Below are positions 11,901 to 24,900 of a stretch of DNA of 64,000 nucleotides, piece by piece. The stretch covers positions 9,157,011 through 9,221,010 of the forward strand of contig JAQFVV010006221.1 in the NCBI GenBank assembly GCA_028023455.1. The letters are read 5' to 3'. Positions within the stretch are counted from its first letter, which is position 1. Each line of letters opens with the position of its first letter. The notes beneath the pieces were generated by a model, which was given only the letters and a program-made list of their open reading frames with translations, was not told the DNA's origin and did not search any database. Source of the stretch: Epiperipatus broadwayi. Taxonomy: Eukaryota > Onychophora > Udeonychophora > Euonychophora > Peripatidae. The translations under genes were made by a program, and so were the position numbers.

Positions 11901-12844
11901 CTATTATGTAGAAAATCTGAAATTTTCAGACATCCATATATCTTCCAATCCAGCTACCTAACTTAGAATAGCCATATAGGATTGAACTAAGTTCAGATAT
12001 ACCATATATTGATAGCTTTAGCAATATAAAATCACCAAAGTCTTAATAGCAAAAAATAAAATTACAAAAAAAAATCAAGTCACATGTCACATGACCTAAT
12101 TTAAACAAGCTTGTATTACAAATGTTAAATGAAAAAAACATGTACACCACCATAAAAACATCAAATTTAGAATTATTCATATTTATGTATTTTTGGAATA
12201 GATATATAATTGACCTCTGGAATAATAAGGTGTTTAAAAAGTAAAACTGTGATTATTTTGTTTAAAATTTATTTGAGTAGTAATGGAATCAAAAAAGACA
12301 CTAATCTATGAAGTGATTACCATAGGTCTTTTCTGTAGTAAAGACTGATAAAAATACAACATGAAGACATTATAAGTCAATTTAATTTCCAAATACTGAA
12401 CAAATGCTGTATCAATTAGAACATTATTGACAAATTGACTGAATCAGGATTCAATACCAATAACTACTTTTGAAAATCTGCAGCTTTCACAAAACTGCAA
12501 CGTCTTATAGAACGTTATTTATGGAGTCAAAAAGTTAAAAAACAAAATATTTACATATGAGATTAAATTATGTAATCATTAATGTTACTGTGCAACATAT
12601 TTGTTCATATTAAAAATGACACTTTCAACAAAATATTGCAAAGGCTCATGTTGAAAATACTTCATTATATAGGCTGAATCTCTTTATAATTGCATGCAAA
12701 CTAGATTCATTGTTATAAAACTATAACTTTACATTTTTGTATAGGTTTACTCATAACTCTTAACTTATAGGTATAATAAACACCTCCACACTTCCCCATT
12801 TTTTTTCAAATTCATATAAAGATATAATAAAAGACAAATGATCC

Positions 12845-12884
12845 CCAAGATGCATTTCGTGCTGAACCAGCACTCATCAGTTGA
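12845..12884 (-). ncRNA. Hammerhead ribozyme motif, family R2, copy with perfect stem II
   Basis: Minus strand: TCAA | CTGATGA | GTGCTG-GTT-CAGCAC | GAA | A-T-GC-A-T | C (cleavage) | TTGG. Stem II has six perfect pairs including the usual G10.1-C11.1. Stem III is A-U, T-A with a GC loop, the site is AUC, and stem I is TTGG/TCAA. Every core position is canonical. It lies just before a separate hairpin (12943-13113). Confidence 0.72.
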
Positions 12885-12942
12885 CCCAGGTTACTATCAT
12901 ATATATCTTTATTATATGCAAAGTATTTATCTAGAGTAAATT

Positions 12943-13113
12943 ATTACATTTTCATTTACCATTGTCAAACTCCCTCCATTCACAACTTTGATGCCATCCA
13001 TTTAATCTCTAGTTTCGAAAATGATTAGTAATAATCATTGGTGTATTTATCTGAAATGGATGGCATCAAAGTTGTGAGTGGAGGGAGCTTGACAATAGTA
13101 AATGAAAATGTAA
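12943..13113. repeat. Long hairpin (inverted repeat)
   Basis: TTACATTTTCATTTACCATT, GTCAAACTCCCTCCATTCAC, AACTTTGATGCCATCCATTT and a near-perfect complement at 13054-13113, with a loop of about 50 nt. Element type unknown; no TSD seen. Confidence 0.65.
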
Positions 13114-13794
13114 CAATTCTTAATTTAATTAGTAAAGAAGGTATATCATTAACACCTTTTAAAATCTTATTTTAATTTAAATCCATTACTAAAATCATAT
13201 TTGTGTAAATTTTGAAGTTTAATAAAACATTTAAAACAGAAATGAATGTTATATTAAGTGAAAAAACAAATACTGCCTTTATTTTTATTCAATTTAAATG
13301 TTTCAATGTTATATCATTTTTTATTATAAAATTATTCTTAGGACATCAATAAAACCTGACATAATCTTACAGTTAGTATTATATAGAATTACTTAATCAT
13401 ATATATTTACAAAAATTTTAAAAAAAAATACTGTTCTTTTTAGTAGTGCCTTTGATTATTCAGAGATATTCTAGTGTTTTATCCACTGCTGAATTAAGAA
13501 CCAGGTATCAGAGTAAATATGGGATGGGTAAATTTTTTCATCCCTTGCTCTGAGCAATTCTAATTTAATCCAGAAATGTTTTGCTGATTTCTAGAATCAA
13601 TATTACATTTTTAAAAAATGCATCTTGTGCACCAAAATTATGTTGAAATTCTAATTTCAGAGACAACACTCTTTGAAAAAGATTTAAACAGAATTTTAAC
13701 ATTACAATTACATATTGGAAATGGTCTTGGAATTGCTAAACATATATTTTCTAAAGAGTGAGATTCTAAAAATAATGAAATTGAGTTTCTGTAG

Positions 13795-13975
13795 AACATT
13801 ATCTTAAAATTCAATACTCAAGAATCTAAGAGTCTAGGTTCGATTCCCATGCTAGTACTGTCACTGGTCATGCCAGCAACACCTGAAGAAGAGGGAATAA
13901 TAATATGTGTGCTATTACTAACAGTTGGATGTATTTGGAATAGTTAAATAAAGTTACGTTTTTTCTAAAGACATT
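13795..13975 (+). mobile_element. tRNA-headed SINE (family C), 5' part decayed
   Basis: CAAGAATCTAAGAGTCTAGG then TTCGATTCCCATGCTAGTAC (box B and T-arm), the conserved block TGTCACTGGTC..GCCAGCAACACC, then TGAAGAAGAGGGAATAATA, TGTGTGCTATTACTAACAG and GTAATTGGAATA-like sequence. The same order is seen at 53.9 kb and twice at 63.7-64.0 kb. Confidence 0.65.
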
Positions 13976-14867
13976 CAATAATCATATTAGATGATGCAAA
14001 TAGTCTAACATATAAATACAACTTTAACAGTGAAGGTTTGTTAATTTTTCTATGCCTTTACCAAATTGAAAAAAATCTCATATTGAACATTTCCAGATAT
14101 CTGGAAAGCATTAGACACAATGAACACACATTTTAACTTATGTAAAAAATACAAAAAGATGATATTCATTTTAATGTGACTAAAAAGGCAACAATTTTCA
14201 TTCTAAAAAGTATTAATGGAATATCTACTGTTTTTGAAATTTTTTCTCTTTCAATGTCTCAAAATATAATAATGTTAAGGAATCAATCAGTTTATTTTCT
14301 TAAATCTAAAGGAATATTATACCAAAATCTGGGCTCAATGAATGGTTGCAGTAGGATTGAGCTAAAATAAAAAACACACTGATAAAAACAAAACTTTGAA
14401 AATATTAAAACAAAATCTATTTTTAAGACAGTTTTTTTAAAAAATAACTAATACATTTAAGTGATAAAATGTCACATGATTTCAGAATTATTATTTTTTT
14501 AACATATAGATTATGGAAAAAAAAATGGATGCAAATTCAAAATTTGAACAATAAATATGTCCATGCTATAGTTATTTCTATTATTGATTTAAAAATTATT
14601 ACAAAATAAAATTGTTCTAATTTAGCTTTGAATAGTTGTGTAATCTTCACCTCCAGACCTAATGTTAGTTTAATATTTACTCAAGTAAAATAGTTCACTC
14701 ATTAATAAATTTGACATATTATATAAGATCAAATTAAAAAATAACAATAACATATTTAAATTATTAAAAATAATATTTTCAATTTTCTTTAAAAAAATTA
14801 TTACAAATTATTCATATCAAAATTCAATATAATTTGTTTGTATAAATCACCATCATTGCAACCATTA

Positions 14868-15210
14868 TCGATCATTTCACAATAAAGGTCTCTCCAAGTT
14901 CAATCTATTTCCTCTGAACTCTAGCTTCTCTTCTCCACATCACTCTAACACACTTCCTTATTTCATTCATCCATCTCACATATGGTCTCTTTCTAGGTCT
15001 TTGACAATACCATAGCATCCAGTTTAAGATTTCAATTGTTCACCTATTATCATCTCTTCTAACAATATTTCCAGCTCAACTCTATTGCAATCTCTTAATT
15101 CTTTCAATGATGTTAGTAACACTTGTTTGTTCTCTCACACATTTTATTTTCAATCTCTTCTTGTTACTCCTATCATATATCTCCCCATACTTGTTTAAGT
15201 GGTAATTAGA
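14868..15210 (-). mobile_element. RTE-type LINE, 3' fragment, antisense
   Basis: The reverse complement matches the LINE 3' end seen at 1-415 and 10975-11605: LGV.RRD-like, IIERIKRL-like, NRW.IEILNW-like, then HVRWMNEIRKCVRVMWRR-like and WIELGET-like blocks. It is degenerate and has no intact frame. Confidence 0.7.
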
Positions 15211-16152
15211 CTTAAAATATATATACACACAAAAATACAATTTTGGTTCAATTAAAGTTCTGAATATACATTATATTTACCTTAATCATTGATTTTTATT
15301 TAGGATTAAGGTTTTCTTATGTTAGATATTATATAGTCATATCTATATTGCTATCTTTAAAATGATAATTGTCATTAGTTAATATCAAAACTAAACATCC
15401 CTTTTTCTGAGAATTATTTCAATAGGCATTAAACAATTACATAAATATTAACTAAGATAATGGATATTCCTACCACTAGAGAATTAAATCATATTGAGGC
15501 ATCTGTTCTAGTAGTAGGAATATCTTTTTTTTTTTACTTACATGAGCAATTACAATTTAAGATGTGTCTGCAATCCATTCTACATATATCACTTTATCTG
15601 AATGGCATTTGTGCAAACATGATTAATAAATGGGCAATGAAATTATCACACTAGTTTATATCTATATGTGTTAATTGGCCCTAGCATTATTCATTGAGTA
15701 CTCATGATTTCATAATTGGTAGTAGAGTAATATGGATTACATATGTTAATGCAGATATTAAATGTAAATCAGAAGACTGCAGAAATGCTTTGATTGACAC
15801 ATCTATTTATTTTTACACAGATTGTAAAGTGCAATAAATAATATAGTATCTATTACAGATGTCATTATTAAGAAGATACAGAGTCATAAATATACTTCAG
15901 CAAAAACAGATAGTAGATTTGTATCATCTTCAATCAAATTTATATTTTGTTTTGTGACAAAATTATTTTACAATTAAGTTTGTGGGAAACCATTAAAACA
16001 TCACATGATCACCACTTTCTATGTGGACACAGGCTATTAAAATGGTAGCAAATCCTCCATATAGTAGTGCCACTCAGAGCAAGCCTTAGCAATCAATAGA
16101 TGTAAGAAAGTTTATGCACAAAATCCTTACTTATTATCTACTCTTCCAATAT

Positions 16153-16192
16153 CCCCAAACCAGTTTCTAGCTTGTGGATTTCATCAGTGAGT
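16153..16192 (-). ncRNA. Hammerhead ribozyme motif, family R3
   Basis: Minus strand: ACTCA | CTGATGA | AATCCACAAGCTA | GAAAC-TG-GT | T | TGGGG. Core intact, stem I four to five pairs, stem II weakened (TCC/GCT). A plus-strand partner with TTGATGA lies at 16239-16277, so the element is an inverted pair around GCATTAGATTGTAAGATCTA. Confidence 0.55.
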
Positions 16193-16806
16193 GTTGCATT
16201 AGATTGTAAGATCTAGGTGCAGTGCTCTCTTCAAGACTCCCCATTGATGAAAGCCACAAGCCAGAAATTAGTCTGAGGATATTGGATAGGCATTGTAAGA
16301 AAAAATATAATTTACAACATTTTGGACTAATATATGAATGAAAGAGTTTATTAGAGTTTATTTATAATCTAGGTCTAAAATAAAGTGCTAGATTAAATCA
16401 TATTAAGATGGTAAACAATAGCAAACTACCACTTCATTGTTTAATTACTCTACCTGCCTTCAAACAAAAGAATTTAATATACATAAATACATACACATGC
16501 TCACAGAATCAACATAGAGATCACATGATACAAACGATTATTTATTTCTTAAATTTTATTTAGCTGCGTCATATCTATTACCATTAATTCACAATATTTC
16601 TCGTCTCTTTCCCATAAGCACATTATAAAAAGCATATAAATAAATAAAATTGTGTGTATGAATTTATTTTAATTCTTTAACAGTAGATTTTTAAATTGCC
16701 AAACATATAATTTCTAAACAAAATTTAAATCATTTAGATATCTTAATTTTTAGCTGACAAATATAATAGATGTTTTAATATAAAAATATTTTAATACTAC
16801 ATTTTA

Positions 16807-16915
16807 GTCAAGCGTTGTTAGCCGAGAGGTCATCGCAGCCGCCTTGCAAGCAAGTAGTTGGTTGCAGACGGTTGTGGGTTCGCGTCCCGGCCGATGCTAT
16901 GACATATGAAAAAAA
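16807..16915 (+). mobile_element. tRNA-Gly-like SINE, long variable-arm subfamily
   Basis: The tRNA-like head has an expanded anticodon/variable region (GCAAGCAAGTAGTTGGTTGC) and box B GGTTCGCGTCC, and ends TATGACATATG plus A-tail. A perfect 14-bp TSD (AATACTACATTTTA) at 16793-16806 and 16916-16929 shows a clean retroposition. Confidence 0.87.
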
Positions 16916-17325
16916 AATACTACATTTTATAAATTATAATTTATCAGATTTTTAAGTATCATAACTATACCATTTAATTTATTAAATATTTTAGCAAGAA
17001 GTCGAAAGAGGCTCATACACAATGTAGTATTTATAACAATATCTAAATACATATATATACATTATAAAAAATTTTAATTTAAAATACTTTTACAAAGTTT
17101 ACTGATAAAACAGTATTGCGTTCCATGTTTTTAAAAACTCCTGGAAATTGTTTTCAACAGTTGATAGGTTTGCTGGAACCCTTCTTACGATATATGATTT
17201 CTCAAGGCCATTAAATCTCCAAAGGGTCCATCACCACAACCAAAATATATCAAAGTTTTCAGATATTCAATCTTCGTGACATTTAACCTTTGAACTCTAT
17301 TAAGTTGAGAGATCAACAGCTGTCT

Positions 17326-17436
17326 TTTTTTTTTTTACATGTGTCATAGCATCGGTCGGGACGCGAACCCACAACTGTCTGCAACCAACTACTTGCTTGC
17401 ATGGCAGCTGCGATACCTCTCGGCTAACAACGCAAG
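17326..17436 (-). mobile_element. tRNA-Gly-like SINE, minus strand
   Basis: Poly-T followed by ACATGTGTCATAGCATCGG marks the 3' end of a minus-strand copy of the long variable-arm subfamily; the head ends near CTAACAACGCAAGA. No clear TSD was found. Confidence 0.8.
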
Positions 17437-17439
17437 ACA

Positions 17440-19240
17440 ACTAGAAGTTTGTTCAGCGTAAACGTTAACAGAAATATTGCAGATAAAAGACCAATATTTT
17501 GCAGCGTAAAATTTTATCTAATTCATCATTACGTTATCAATTTTTTAACGATATTTTTTTTTTTAAAAAAGGTGATTACTGAAGGGCAAAAGTGAACGAT
17601 AATTAACGTAGAAAAAAAGTGCGTAATAATAATTTATAAATTTTAGTACGATGAATATTATTATTTAAATATAATGGCGAAGTTAATTGAGGATCAGTAG
17701 GTTTATGAATGAATTAACACTTTTTGTTACCAACGGCATGGGAAAATTAATTAAAAAATAGTTTCATTTTTTCATAAATAAAAAAAGGTTTTAGGTTAGA
17801 CAAGTTAAGTTGCGTATGATTAAAGTAGAACCAAAGATGCAAATGCGACTCCTCCCATATCTAATATCTTTTTAACTTTAAAACAAAACATTAAAATACT
17901 AATAAACACTGCAGATATTATTTGCCAAGAATGCAGATTTTAATGCGCATGATTTATACGAGTAAACGAATAAAATATATATCAAATTAACCATCTCAAA
18001 ACAACGGGAAAAAATGTTCAATATTTTGCTAACATCTGGAATAAACAATGAAGAAAAAATATAAGAGCCATATAAAGTTTAAAAATAAAATATTTTTTCT
18101 TTCCCTGTTCTTCGTATTTTATTTCAGTTGATATGGGAAAATATTGTAACTATAAATTCTGATATATTCTTAAATAATTATAACTCAAAATAATTGGATT
18201 GATGCTTTTTCCTTAATATGTAAATTTTACTTTCTTAATCTGGAATCCAACAAGATAAAAGTAACCATGGACTCACTATCAGAGAACAACCACACCTTCC
18301 CAAATAGTCAAAGCATTCTCAACTAAGTAAATCTACTTCACCTGGAATAACCCATTGATGATGATTATTGAATGGCCCCTAGTTGGCTATATACATTAAT
18401 TATGAAATAAAAAATGAAAGATTCATCAAATCTGAATTAGTACCATAGCAGGCAGATGCTCTAATCACTATCCCATAAGATCCTTTTCAAAATCCAGCAA
18501 TGAAGTTTGATTATATTTCAGTGCATTTAAGGATGTTCTCTGCTAGTGGCAGAAAGAATATTATACAAATATTCGCCCTAATATCTCAATTTTAAAGATA
18601 CATCATACGTATAAAAATAATCTCTTCAATATTCATCAGACTAATTTGGATTGTTATCGGACTAACTTCACTTTTCAGCTAAGAAATGGTAAATAAAATG
18701 TATTATTCTATATTTTTGCATCTAGGTAACTTCCATTAATTTTTGCTAGGCGGATTAATGACAAGACAGGCTGACACTGTACTATGGCATAAATTCCTCC
18801 TAATGATCACAATTTATTACCATGTTATATTATATATGAACCATAAGAAGAAGTATTATTATGCCCATATTGCAAATGATGAGAAAGTGTACGACAGCCC
18901 ATCTAACATGAACTATGGCAGCTTAACAATATTAAAAACTAAACCAATATATATAAAACAAAGACAATTGTGCATTCATGTGAAATTAATAATAACATTA
19001 TCAACAACCTTTAGTCAAGAAATTTAATAAACTGTTATAAATCAGGTCTTCACCATATATGATGATTCTTTTTCATGCACATGCTTAAAGTTTATGATTC
19101 TTTCATAATTAAAAACAAAACAAATACATAATCCTGCCATAAATAAATAAAAGATAAATATAACATCATATTTACAATTTAATACCAAAATTTCTTAAAA
19201 ACAGATTAACATTTTAAAATCCATTTCATAATCAAATTTA
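17440..19240. other. AT-rich DNA, no feature recognised
   Basis: A 94-codon frame at 18743-19027 has no recognisable domain and no splice-site support. No repeat recognised. Confidence 0.5.
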
Positions 19241-19301
19241 CAATAGACATTGGTTGCATTAGATCCTATGATCTAGATGTAGTGCTCTCAGATCTAAGGC
19301 C

Positions 19302-19341
19302 CCTCACTGATGAAAGCCACAAGCTAGAAACTAGTCTGGGG
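19302..19341 (+). ncRNA. Hammerhead ribozyme motif, family R3, best copy (GUC site)
   Basis: CCTCA | CTGATGA | A-AGC-CACAA-GCT-A | GAA | A-C-TA-G-T | C (cleavage) | TGGGG. Stem I TGGGG/CCTCA has five pairs (one G-T), stem II three pairs plus an A-A, stem III A-U and C-G with a 2-nt loop, and the site is the classical GUC. All invariant core bases are present. The family body GGTTGCATTAGATCCTATGA lies upstream and GGATGAGTAGGCACTAGATT downstream. Confidence 0.7.
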
Positions 19342-20205
19342 ATAGTGGATGAGTAGGCACTAGATTAGAGATTTTATGCACAAATTTTCCTGCATCCATT
19401 GATTAATCTGGCTTGCACTGAGTGATGCTGTATAACTATTAAAACATTTTTATTTTGAATATGAGAATAGAAAATAGAGGATCAAATTAAATTCATTAAG
19501 ATACTGTAAATTTATATATATATAAAGACTCTTAACTAATCATAATTCAATATTCATATAAGTATATCCTGTTATAACAAATATTCAATTATACTCTTGT
19601 ATATCAATTGACTTGCTGTATAAACAACTAATGTTTTTTTATTCTCACATTAAAGAAACTAGCATTCAATAATTCATTCAATCTAATCTAGGATCGCATA
19701 TAAACAACCAATTTATCCAATCATCACTTTTTTCAGACCAATAGTTTTCAACTTTTTACTCTTACATATTTCTTGTGAGCTCATTCTCAATAAATTTTAT
19801 ATTTCATATTAGCAAAATATTTATAATTAGTATATATTTTCTGTTATTACAAATTTATATATTGTAACTATAAATAAATAACCCAATAATAGGATTACAA
19901 ATCAATGACTTAAAATAGACGTTACATATGTATATATATTTAGCTATTACAAATGAGCATAGAATTCTTAAAGTCTTCCATAATTTATAAGTTGTAATTC
20001 TGTAAGATATTAATCAAATAATTGGCCATATATAATATACTTCATAGATTATGTAAAAAAAAACAAAAAAACATTACATTAATTAATTAACTTATGTACT
20101 TTATTACACCATTATTCAGTTTTTTTTTCTTAATAAACTTCTAAATGGCATAGTTAATATCCCGAAAATATGAATATCCAAATTGGGAATCAAGGACTTA
20201 GATCA

Positions 20206-20560
20206 GTGTTTCCCAAACTTATTATATCGTGGAACACTTTACAAATCCTAAAATTTTAACGGAACACTTTGGTTTTGTAATAGAAGGATAGGTTTGGATT
20301 TTTGTTTTAATAACAAATAACATAAATAATTATAACAGTTAAAAAACAAAATAAGCACTTATTCCAAAACGTTAGTTATACAAAATAGAACTCTTGAAAA
20401 TAATAACAAAAAACAAATAATCAATAATATTTTTAATGACTTGGATGTTTTTGAGACTTTGAATTACCAATTTCTTTAATGTCATGGAACCCTTATTGAC
20501 TTTCTATGGAACACTAGTGTTTTGCAGAACATAGTTTGGAAAATGCTTAAATAAAGCTCA
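20206..20560. mobile_element. hAT-like non-autonomous element
   Basis: Starts CAGTGTTTCCCAAACTTATT and ends with the inverted ACATAGTTTGGAAAATG. Internal GGAACACTTT and GGAACACTAG repeats are typical of hAT MITEs. Flanks CTTAGAT and CTTAAAT look like a decayed 8-bp TSD. No transposase. Confidence 0.6.
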
Positions 20561-20679
20561 GAGTAACAAGTAATGTTGTCAGAATACCTGCATGGTTAAT
20601 GTAATTTTATTTAAGCATATTACCAAAATTATCATCCCAATATCATAAACTCATAATGCAACTATTATCTTTTCAACAT

Positions 20680-20775
20680 GTGGGTAATCAAGTGTGTCAG
20701 CAGTATGAGATAGCGTGGACAGTCGAGGGTCCTGTAAAAGTCTGAGTTCAAACCCCTATATATTATATATTGGAA
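20680..20775 (+). repeat. Family R2-related repeat, 3' part only
   Basis: GTATGAGATAGCGTGGACAG then AAAGTCTGAGTTCAAACCCC matches the 3' half of family R2. It has the best box-B-like sequence of the family and no ribozyme part. Confidence 0.5.
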
Positions 20776-21185
20776 GGCAGGTATGAAAAAGCCTGTATCG
20801 TAGAAAAAATTCATATATTAAAATATAATGTATAATTATATTTTCTTCATAATCATCATTTTCATTAATTTGATATAAATGATTTATAGGTATTTAAAAA
20901 TAAGTGATGAAAGTTGAATAATAGTGGGAAAAGGCATATTTATAAATGTAATATAGTGTTTTTAGTTGCATAATTGTTTATCATCATCATCTATATCAGA
21001 GACAATATAATTTAATATATAATTAATGTAATCGTATAAATTATCCATATACATACTCATGCACAGTTTGCAACTTCTATTATAAATATTATACTGTCAA
21101 AAAAACCAACAAGTCACACAAATTAGCTCTCAACATATATTAAGTCAAACTTATGCAACTTATATCATTTTAAAAATTAAATATA

Positions 21186-21283
21186 GTCAAACGTTGGTGG
21201 TCGAGAGGTCAGCACAGCTGCCTTAGAAGCAATTATCCAGGGTTAGCGGTTTCTTCCCTGCCCGATGCTATGACACATGAAAA
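21186..21283 (+). mobile_element. tRNA-Gly-like SINE, short subfamily
   Basis: ACGTTGGTGGTCGAGAGGTC starts a copy without the expanded variable arm. Box B is decayed (GGTTAGCGGTTTCTTCC). A 14-bp TSD (AAAAATTAAATATA) is present at 21172-21185 and 21284-21297. Confidence 0.85.
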
Positions 21284-21606
21284 AAAAATTAAATATATCA
21301 TTCCAAGTTATATTTTGAATTTACAATATTTATAATCACTAAAATATCTTTCTGTATCTTCTTTTTAAATAAAATTTAATGTTGCAAATATATCTGATTA
21401 TTCTACTATATTTTTCATTTTTAAATCTCTACTTAATAAAAACACTCAAAATGCTTTATGTATAATTAAATTCATAAATAACTATTTATGTTCAGCAAAT
21501 CCATTTTATACAACACAATGAACACTTACTCTTACAAGTAAAATTCATTTTCAGTTAAGTTTTTAAGGGGTTTTTTCCTTCCTGAGGTCAAAAATTGTTA
21601 ATATCT

Positions 21607-21722
21607 TTCAAGCGTTGTTAGCCGAGGGGTCAGCGCAGCCGCCTTGCAAGCAAGCTGTTGTTTGCAGAAGGTTGTTGCGGGTTCGCCTCCCGCCGATGCT
21701 ATGACATATGAAAAAAAAAAAA
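21607..21722 (+). mobile_element. tRNA-Gly-like SINE, long variable-arm subfamily
   Basis: CAAGCGTTGTTAGCCGAGGG to CGATGCTATGACATATG plus A-tail, with box B GGTTCGCCTCC. It lies only about 330 bp after the previous copy but belongs to another subfamily, so it is an independent insertion. The TSD is not clear. Confidence 0.83.
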
Positions 21723-22619
21723 TTAATGAGTCTCTTTTTTTCTTCAGTACAATGATTTTTTTTTTTTCCATTCAGTAAATTCCACATATAAACAATTATA
21801 CTGAAAATTCCTTAAAAATCTTTAAACTAGCTGATCAAACTTTATTTGACAACTTTGCACCAAAAGGTTAAAAAACCTGACCTTGCAGAAAAATCAAATA
21901 TATTCAAACTACAACTGAACATATCTCTATCTTTTTTGCATTACATTAGCCATCCTATCAGTACGGCATTTGATTTCAATTCATAGATATTTAAACCATG
22001 GATATTAATAATCTTACATACATGTCTAACATACATACACACACACATTACACATTAAGACACCAACAGAAATAATTCAGTTTAAAAAAGACAGTGCAAT
22101 AATAAATAACCTCATGACAGGGTGAGCAAATGGCTGAGAAATGATACCCATGGAAGTGGATTACATATGAACTTTATGAATTCAAATTTACAATTTTTCT
22201 ATTTTTTAAATTTAATATTGAGTTACTAAAATTATGGGTACTAAATCAATGAATATGGGCCATAACAAAAGATTTGAATAACTGCCATTACATTTTACAA
22301 ACAGTTCAGATTCTTGAAAAAATATAAACATTAAAAAAATACAATAAAATTTCTAAATATTTGACATTAGTTGAACAAATCAATAGAGAATTTAATTTTT
22401 TTTTAAAATTACATTTTTATTTAAAAATCTATATTTCTTACTTTTTATAAACATTTTACTCACATCAGAATGTATTTTAAGACTCACATACAATATTATT
22501 GATAAAAAATAAATAACTTTCATTAGTATCATCAAGTAATAAATATGTATATATAAAACACACTCAACATCCAACTTTTATAGATAAATAATAAAAATTT
22601 CAAACAATTTTCTGTAGAT

Positions 22620-22718
22620 CTTTTTTTTTTTCACATGTCAAATGCGTTGACCGGGAAGAGAACCCGGGCCAGCTGCTTGGAAGGTAGCTATGCTAACCAC
22701 TAGGCCATCAATTCTTTG
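22620..22718 (-). mobile_element. tRNA-Gly(UCC)-like SINE, ancestral type
   Basis: On the minus strand GATGGCCTAGTGGTTAGC, the anticodon loop CTTCCAA and CCCGGGTTCTCTTCCCGG closely follow a tRNA-Gly(UCC). The tail TTTGACATGTGAAAA is the one shared by the SINEs. It is a retroposed copy and not a working tRNA gene: the T-loop A is lost and the D-arm is altered. Confidence 0.78.
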
Positions 22719-23569
22719 TTATTAACTTATTTAATTTGCAGCATTTTTTCTGAGCATAAATTGAAGAGATTTACGATTCATGATTACATATCCTCCAATG
22801 TGGTGGAGATATCTTATATATCCTCCAATGTGGTGGAGGTATTTTTTTATAAGCATAAATCTATTACAATCACAATACAAAATTTCTATTTTTAATATTA
22901 AAAGTTTTTATTATGCACATTTTGAAACTTAATAATTGCAAAACAAAAAATAAAATGTGTGGATAGGGTAAATAAAATGATCTGTTTAAAACAAAGTTTG
23001 TGGACTGCAAAAAATATATAGGGATGAAATCTAAGACCAATTATATATATATAAGAATGCTTGATTGCCATTGGCAAATTACATCTAATCAAAAACAAAG
23101 CATTTACCGCTGAAGATTCATTATAATGTAATGATTCTGTTATTAGAAGATATGTGACTACAATAAAGCCTCGCTTTAAACTTTCTATCAGATATAAATA
23201 AATAGCAGTATCACAGTCAATATTATTATCAAGACCATTTGAATAAATTTCGATAGCACTTTAATAAAATAATTTATTACAAAACTTAAATGCCAAACAC
23301 TGAACAATAAAGTAATTTTACAACATATTCACTATTATTGATTTCACTTACACATTCTTTCATTATTAGGTACTGCAATTATAAAAAGTTTATATATATA
23401 TAATTCAAATTGCTGAATATTTTGTTTTAACATTAATACATAATAGTTTATATTTAAAAACCAATAATAAATATGGGACTATACATAAAAGGTGAGTTAT
23501 GGATTATGCAATTAGTGAGTTAATTTCATAAATATTTATTAATGAATTGGAAAATAAAATAATTAAAAA

Positions 23570-24300
23570 AAGAATACTAAATCAAAAAATAATACATCAT
23601 TTTAGATATATTAATGATACCTTAATAAGTAGTAATAAAGAATTTAATAATATATAATATCAAATTTGCAAAAATGGAATTTGATGTTAAAATAAAGTAT
23701 TCAGATGTAAATATTAATAATATACATAATGAAAACAAAATTATATTAAAACATTTCATTAAAGAAGATAAATTAAAAAAGAGAACTTCTATAAATTCAT
23801 AATAGATATGAATACAAAGGGTGGCACTTATTTAAAATTTTAAACATAAAAATAATGGATATAATACAGATAAAAATATGACTATTTTACAAAAGGAACA
23901 GTTTGCTGAATTACACAAAAAATTATGGATATAACCATAAGAGTATTATAAACCCCTAATTAAAATAATAATAACAATAATAATAATTCTATTATAAATA
24001 ATAATAAAAACTCTTAAGAATAATAAAAAGTGTGAGCATTAACATAGAATGGTCAAGTAGTAAAAATCTTGACCAAATTAATAAAGAATTATAAAATAAG
24101 AGATATGAAAAATAAAAAGGAATTATATATAAAATTACTTGTAGAAATTGCAGTATGATTTACAATGGACATACAAGAAAACAATTAAATAAAAGAGCAA
24201 AAGAATGTAATAATACAATTAATAAAAAAGATGATGAATCTGTTTTATATAGAGTGGATTGTATAAAAAAATATAACCTTTAAACTATATTAAAGAACCT
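23570..24300 (+). mobile_element. Penelope-like element remnant (RT palm and GIY-YIG region)
   Basis: Decayed coding sequence in several frames. Around 23600 it reads FRYINDTLISSNKEFNNI, matching the RYxDDT active-site motif of PLE reverse transcriptase (one Asp replaced by Asn). Near 24130-24280 it reads TCRNCSMIYNGHTRKQLNKR followed by AKECNNTI, which resembles the C..C...YxGxT.R.L..R..E pattern of the PLE GIY-YIG endonuclease. The distance between the two motifs is roughly right for this family. No intact frame remains. PLEs matter here because in other animals they carry hammerhead ribozymes in their terminal repeats. Confidence 0.55.
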
Positions 24301-24639
24301 AATAAAAGGAAGATATGAAATCAATTACACTAATTACTACAAACATAAAGGTATGGATATATATAAAACATAATTTAACTAGTACATGGTTAATCATAAA
24401 TGAGTGAAAAATTATATAGTATACATTTATATCGAGTTTTTTCCTCTTCCTTGTATATATTGTATTAAGGTTATAATATGTTCTAGTTAATTTTATATAA
24501 AATAAAGATACCATTATATATGCAATGTAGATTTAAATTATAAAATAGTTCTGACACATTGAAAAGAACAAAAATCAGTATTTGCTGAAAATAGCTTTTC
24601 TGTACTACTATTATTATATATATCAGATGTCCCCGGCCT

Positions 24640-24900
24640 AAATAAGCAATATATTTTTTTAATTGGCTGCTTTAACACACTTTTTTATGCAAATTAAACA
24701 AAAGATTTTAATATTATAGAATAAATGTGAGAATTGTACACAGGCCTAAAAGGCCTTCATTTCAATTTCAATTATGTGCTAACCAAAACTAAATGTAAAT
24801 ATGGTACTATAGAATCTATTTTTTTCCTTCACTAAATATTACATTTCAAACATGAAGTTATATATTGTAATCACATTTTCTTCATGATTTAAATGCTATT
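24640..24900. repeat. Partial copy of the 33.7-kb MITE-like element
   Basis: TTTTTTAATTGGCTGCTTTA, ATTAAACAAAAGATTTTAAT, GCTAACCAAAACTAAATGTA and ACATTTCAAACATGAAGTTA follow the same order as in the 33.7-kb element. The right end is not recognisable. Confidence 0.55.

Noticed and set aside
12943-13113. Hammerhead in the hairpin next to the 12.85-kb ribozyme
   Set aside because: Neither arm contains CTGANGA and GAAA in order; it is a separate inverted repeat.
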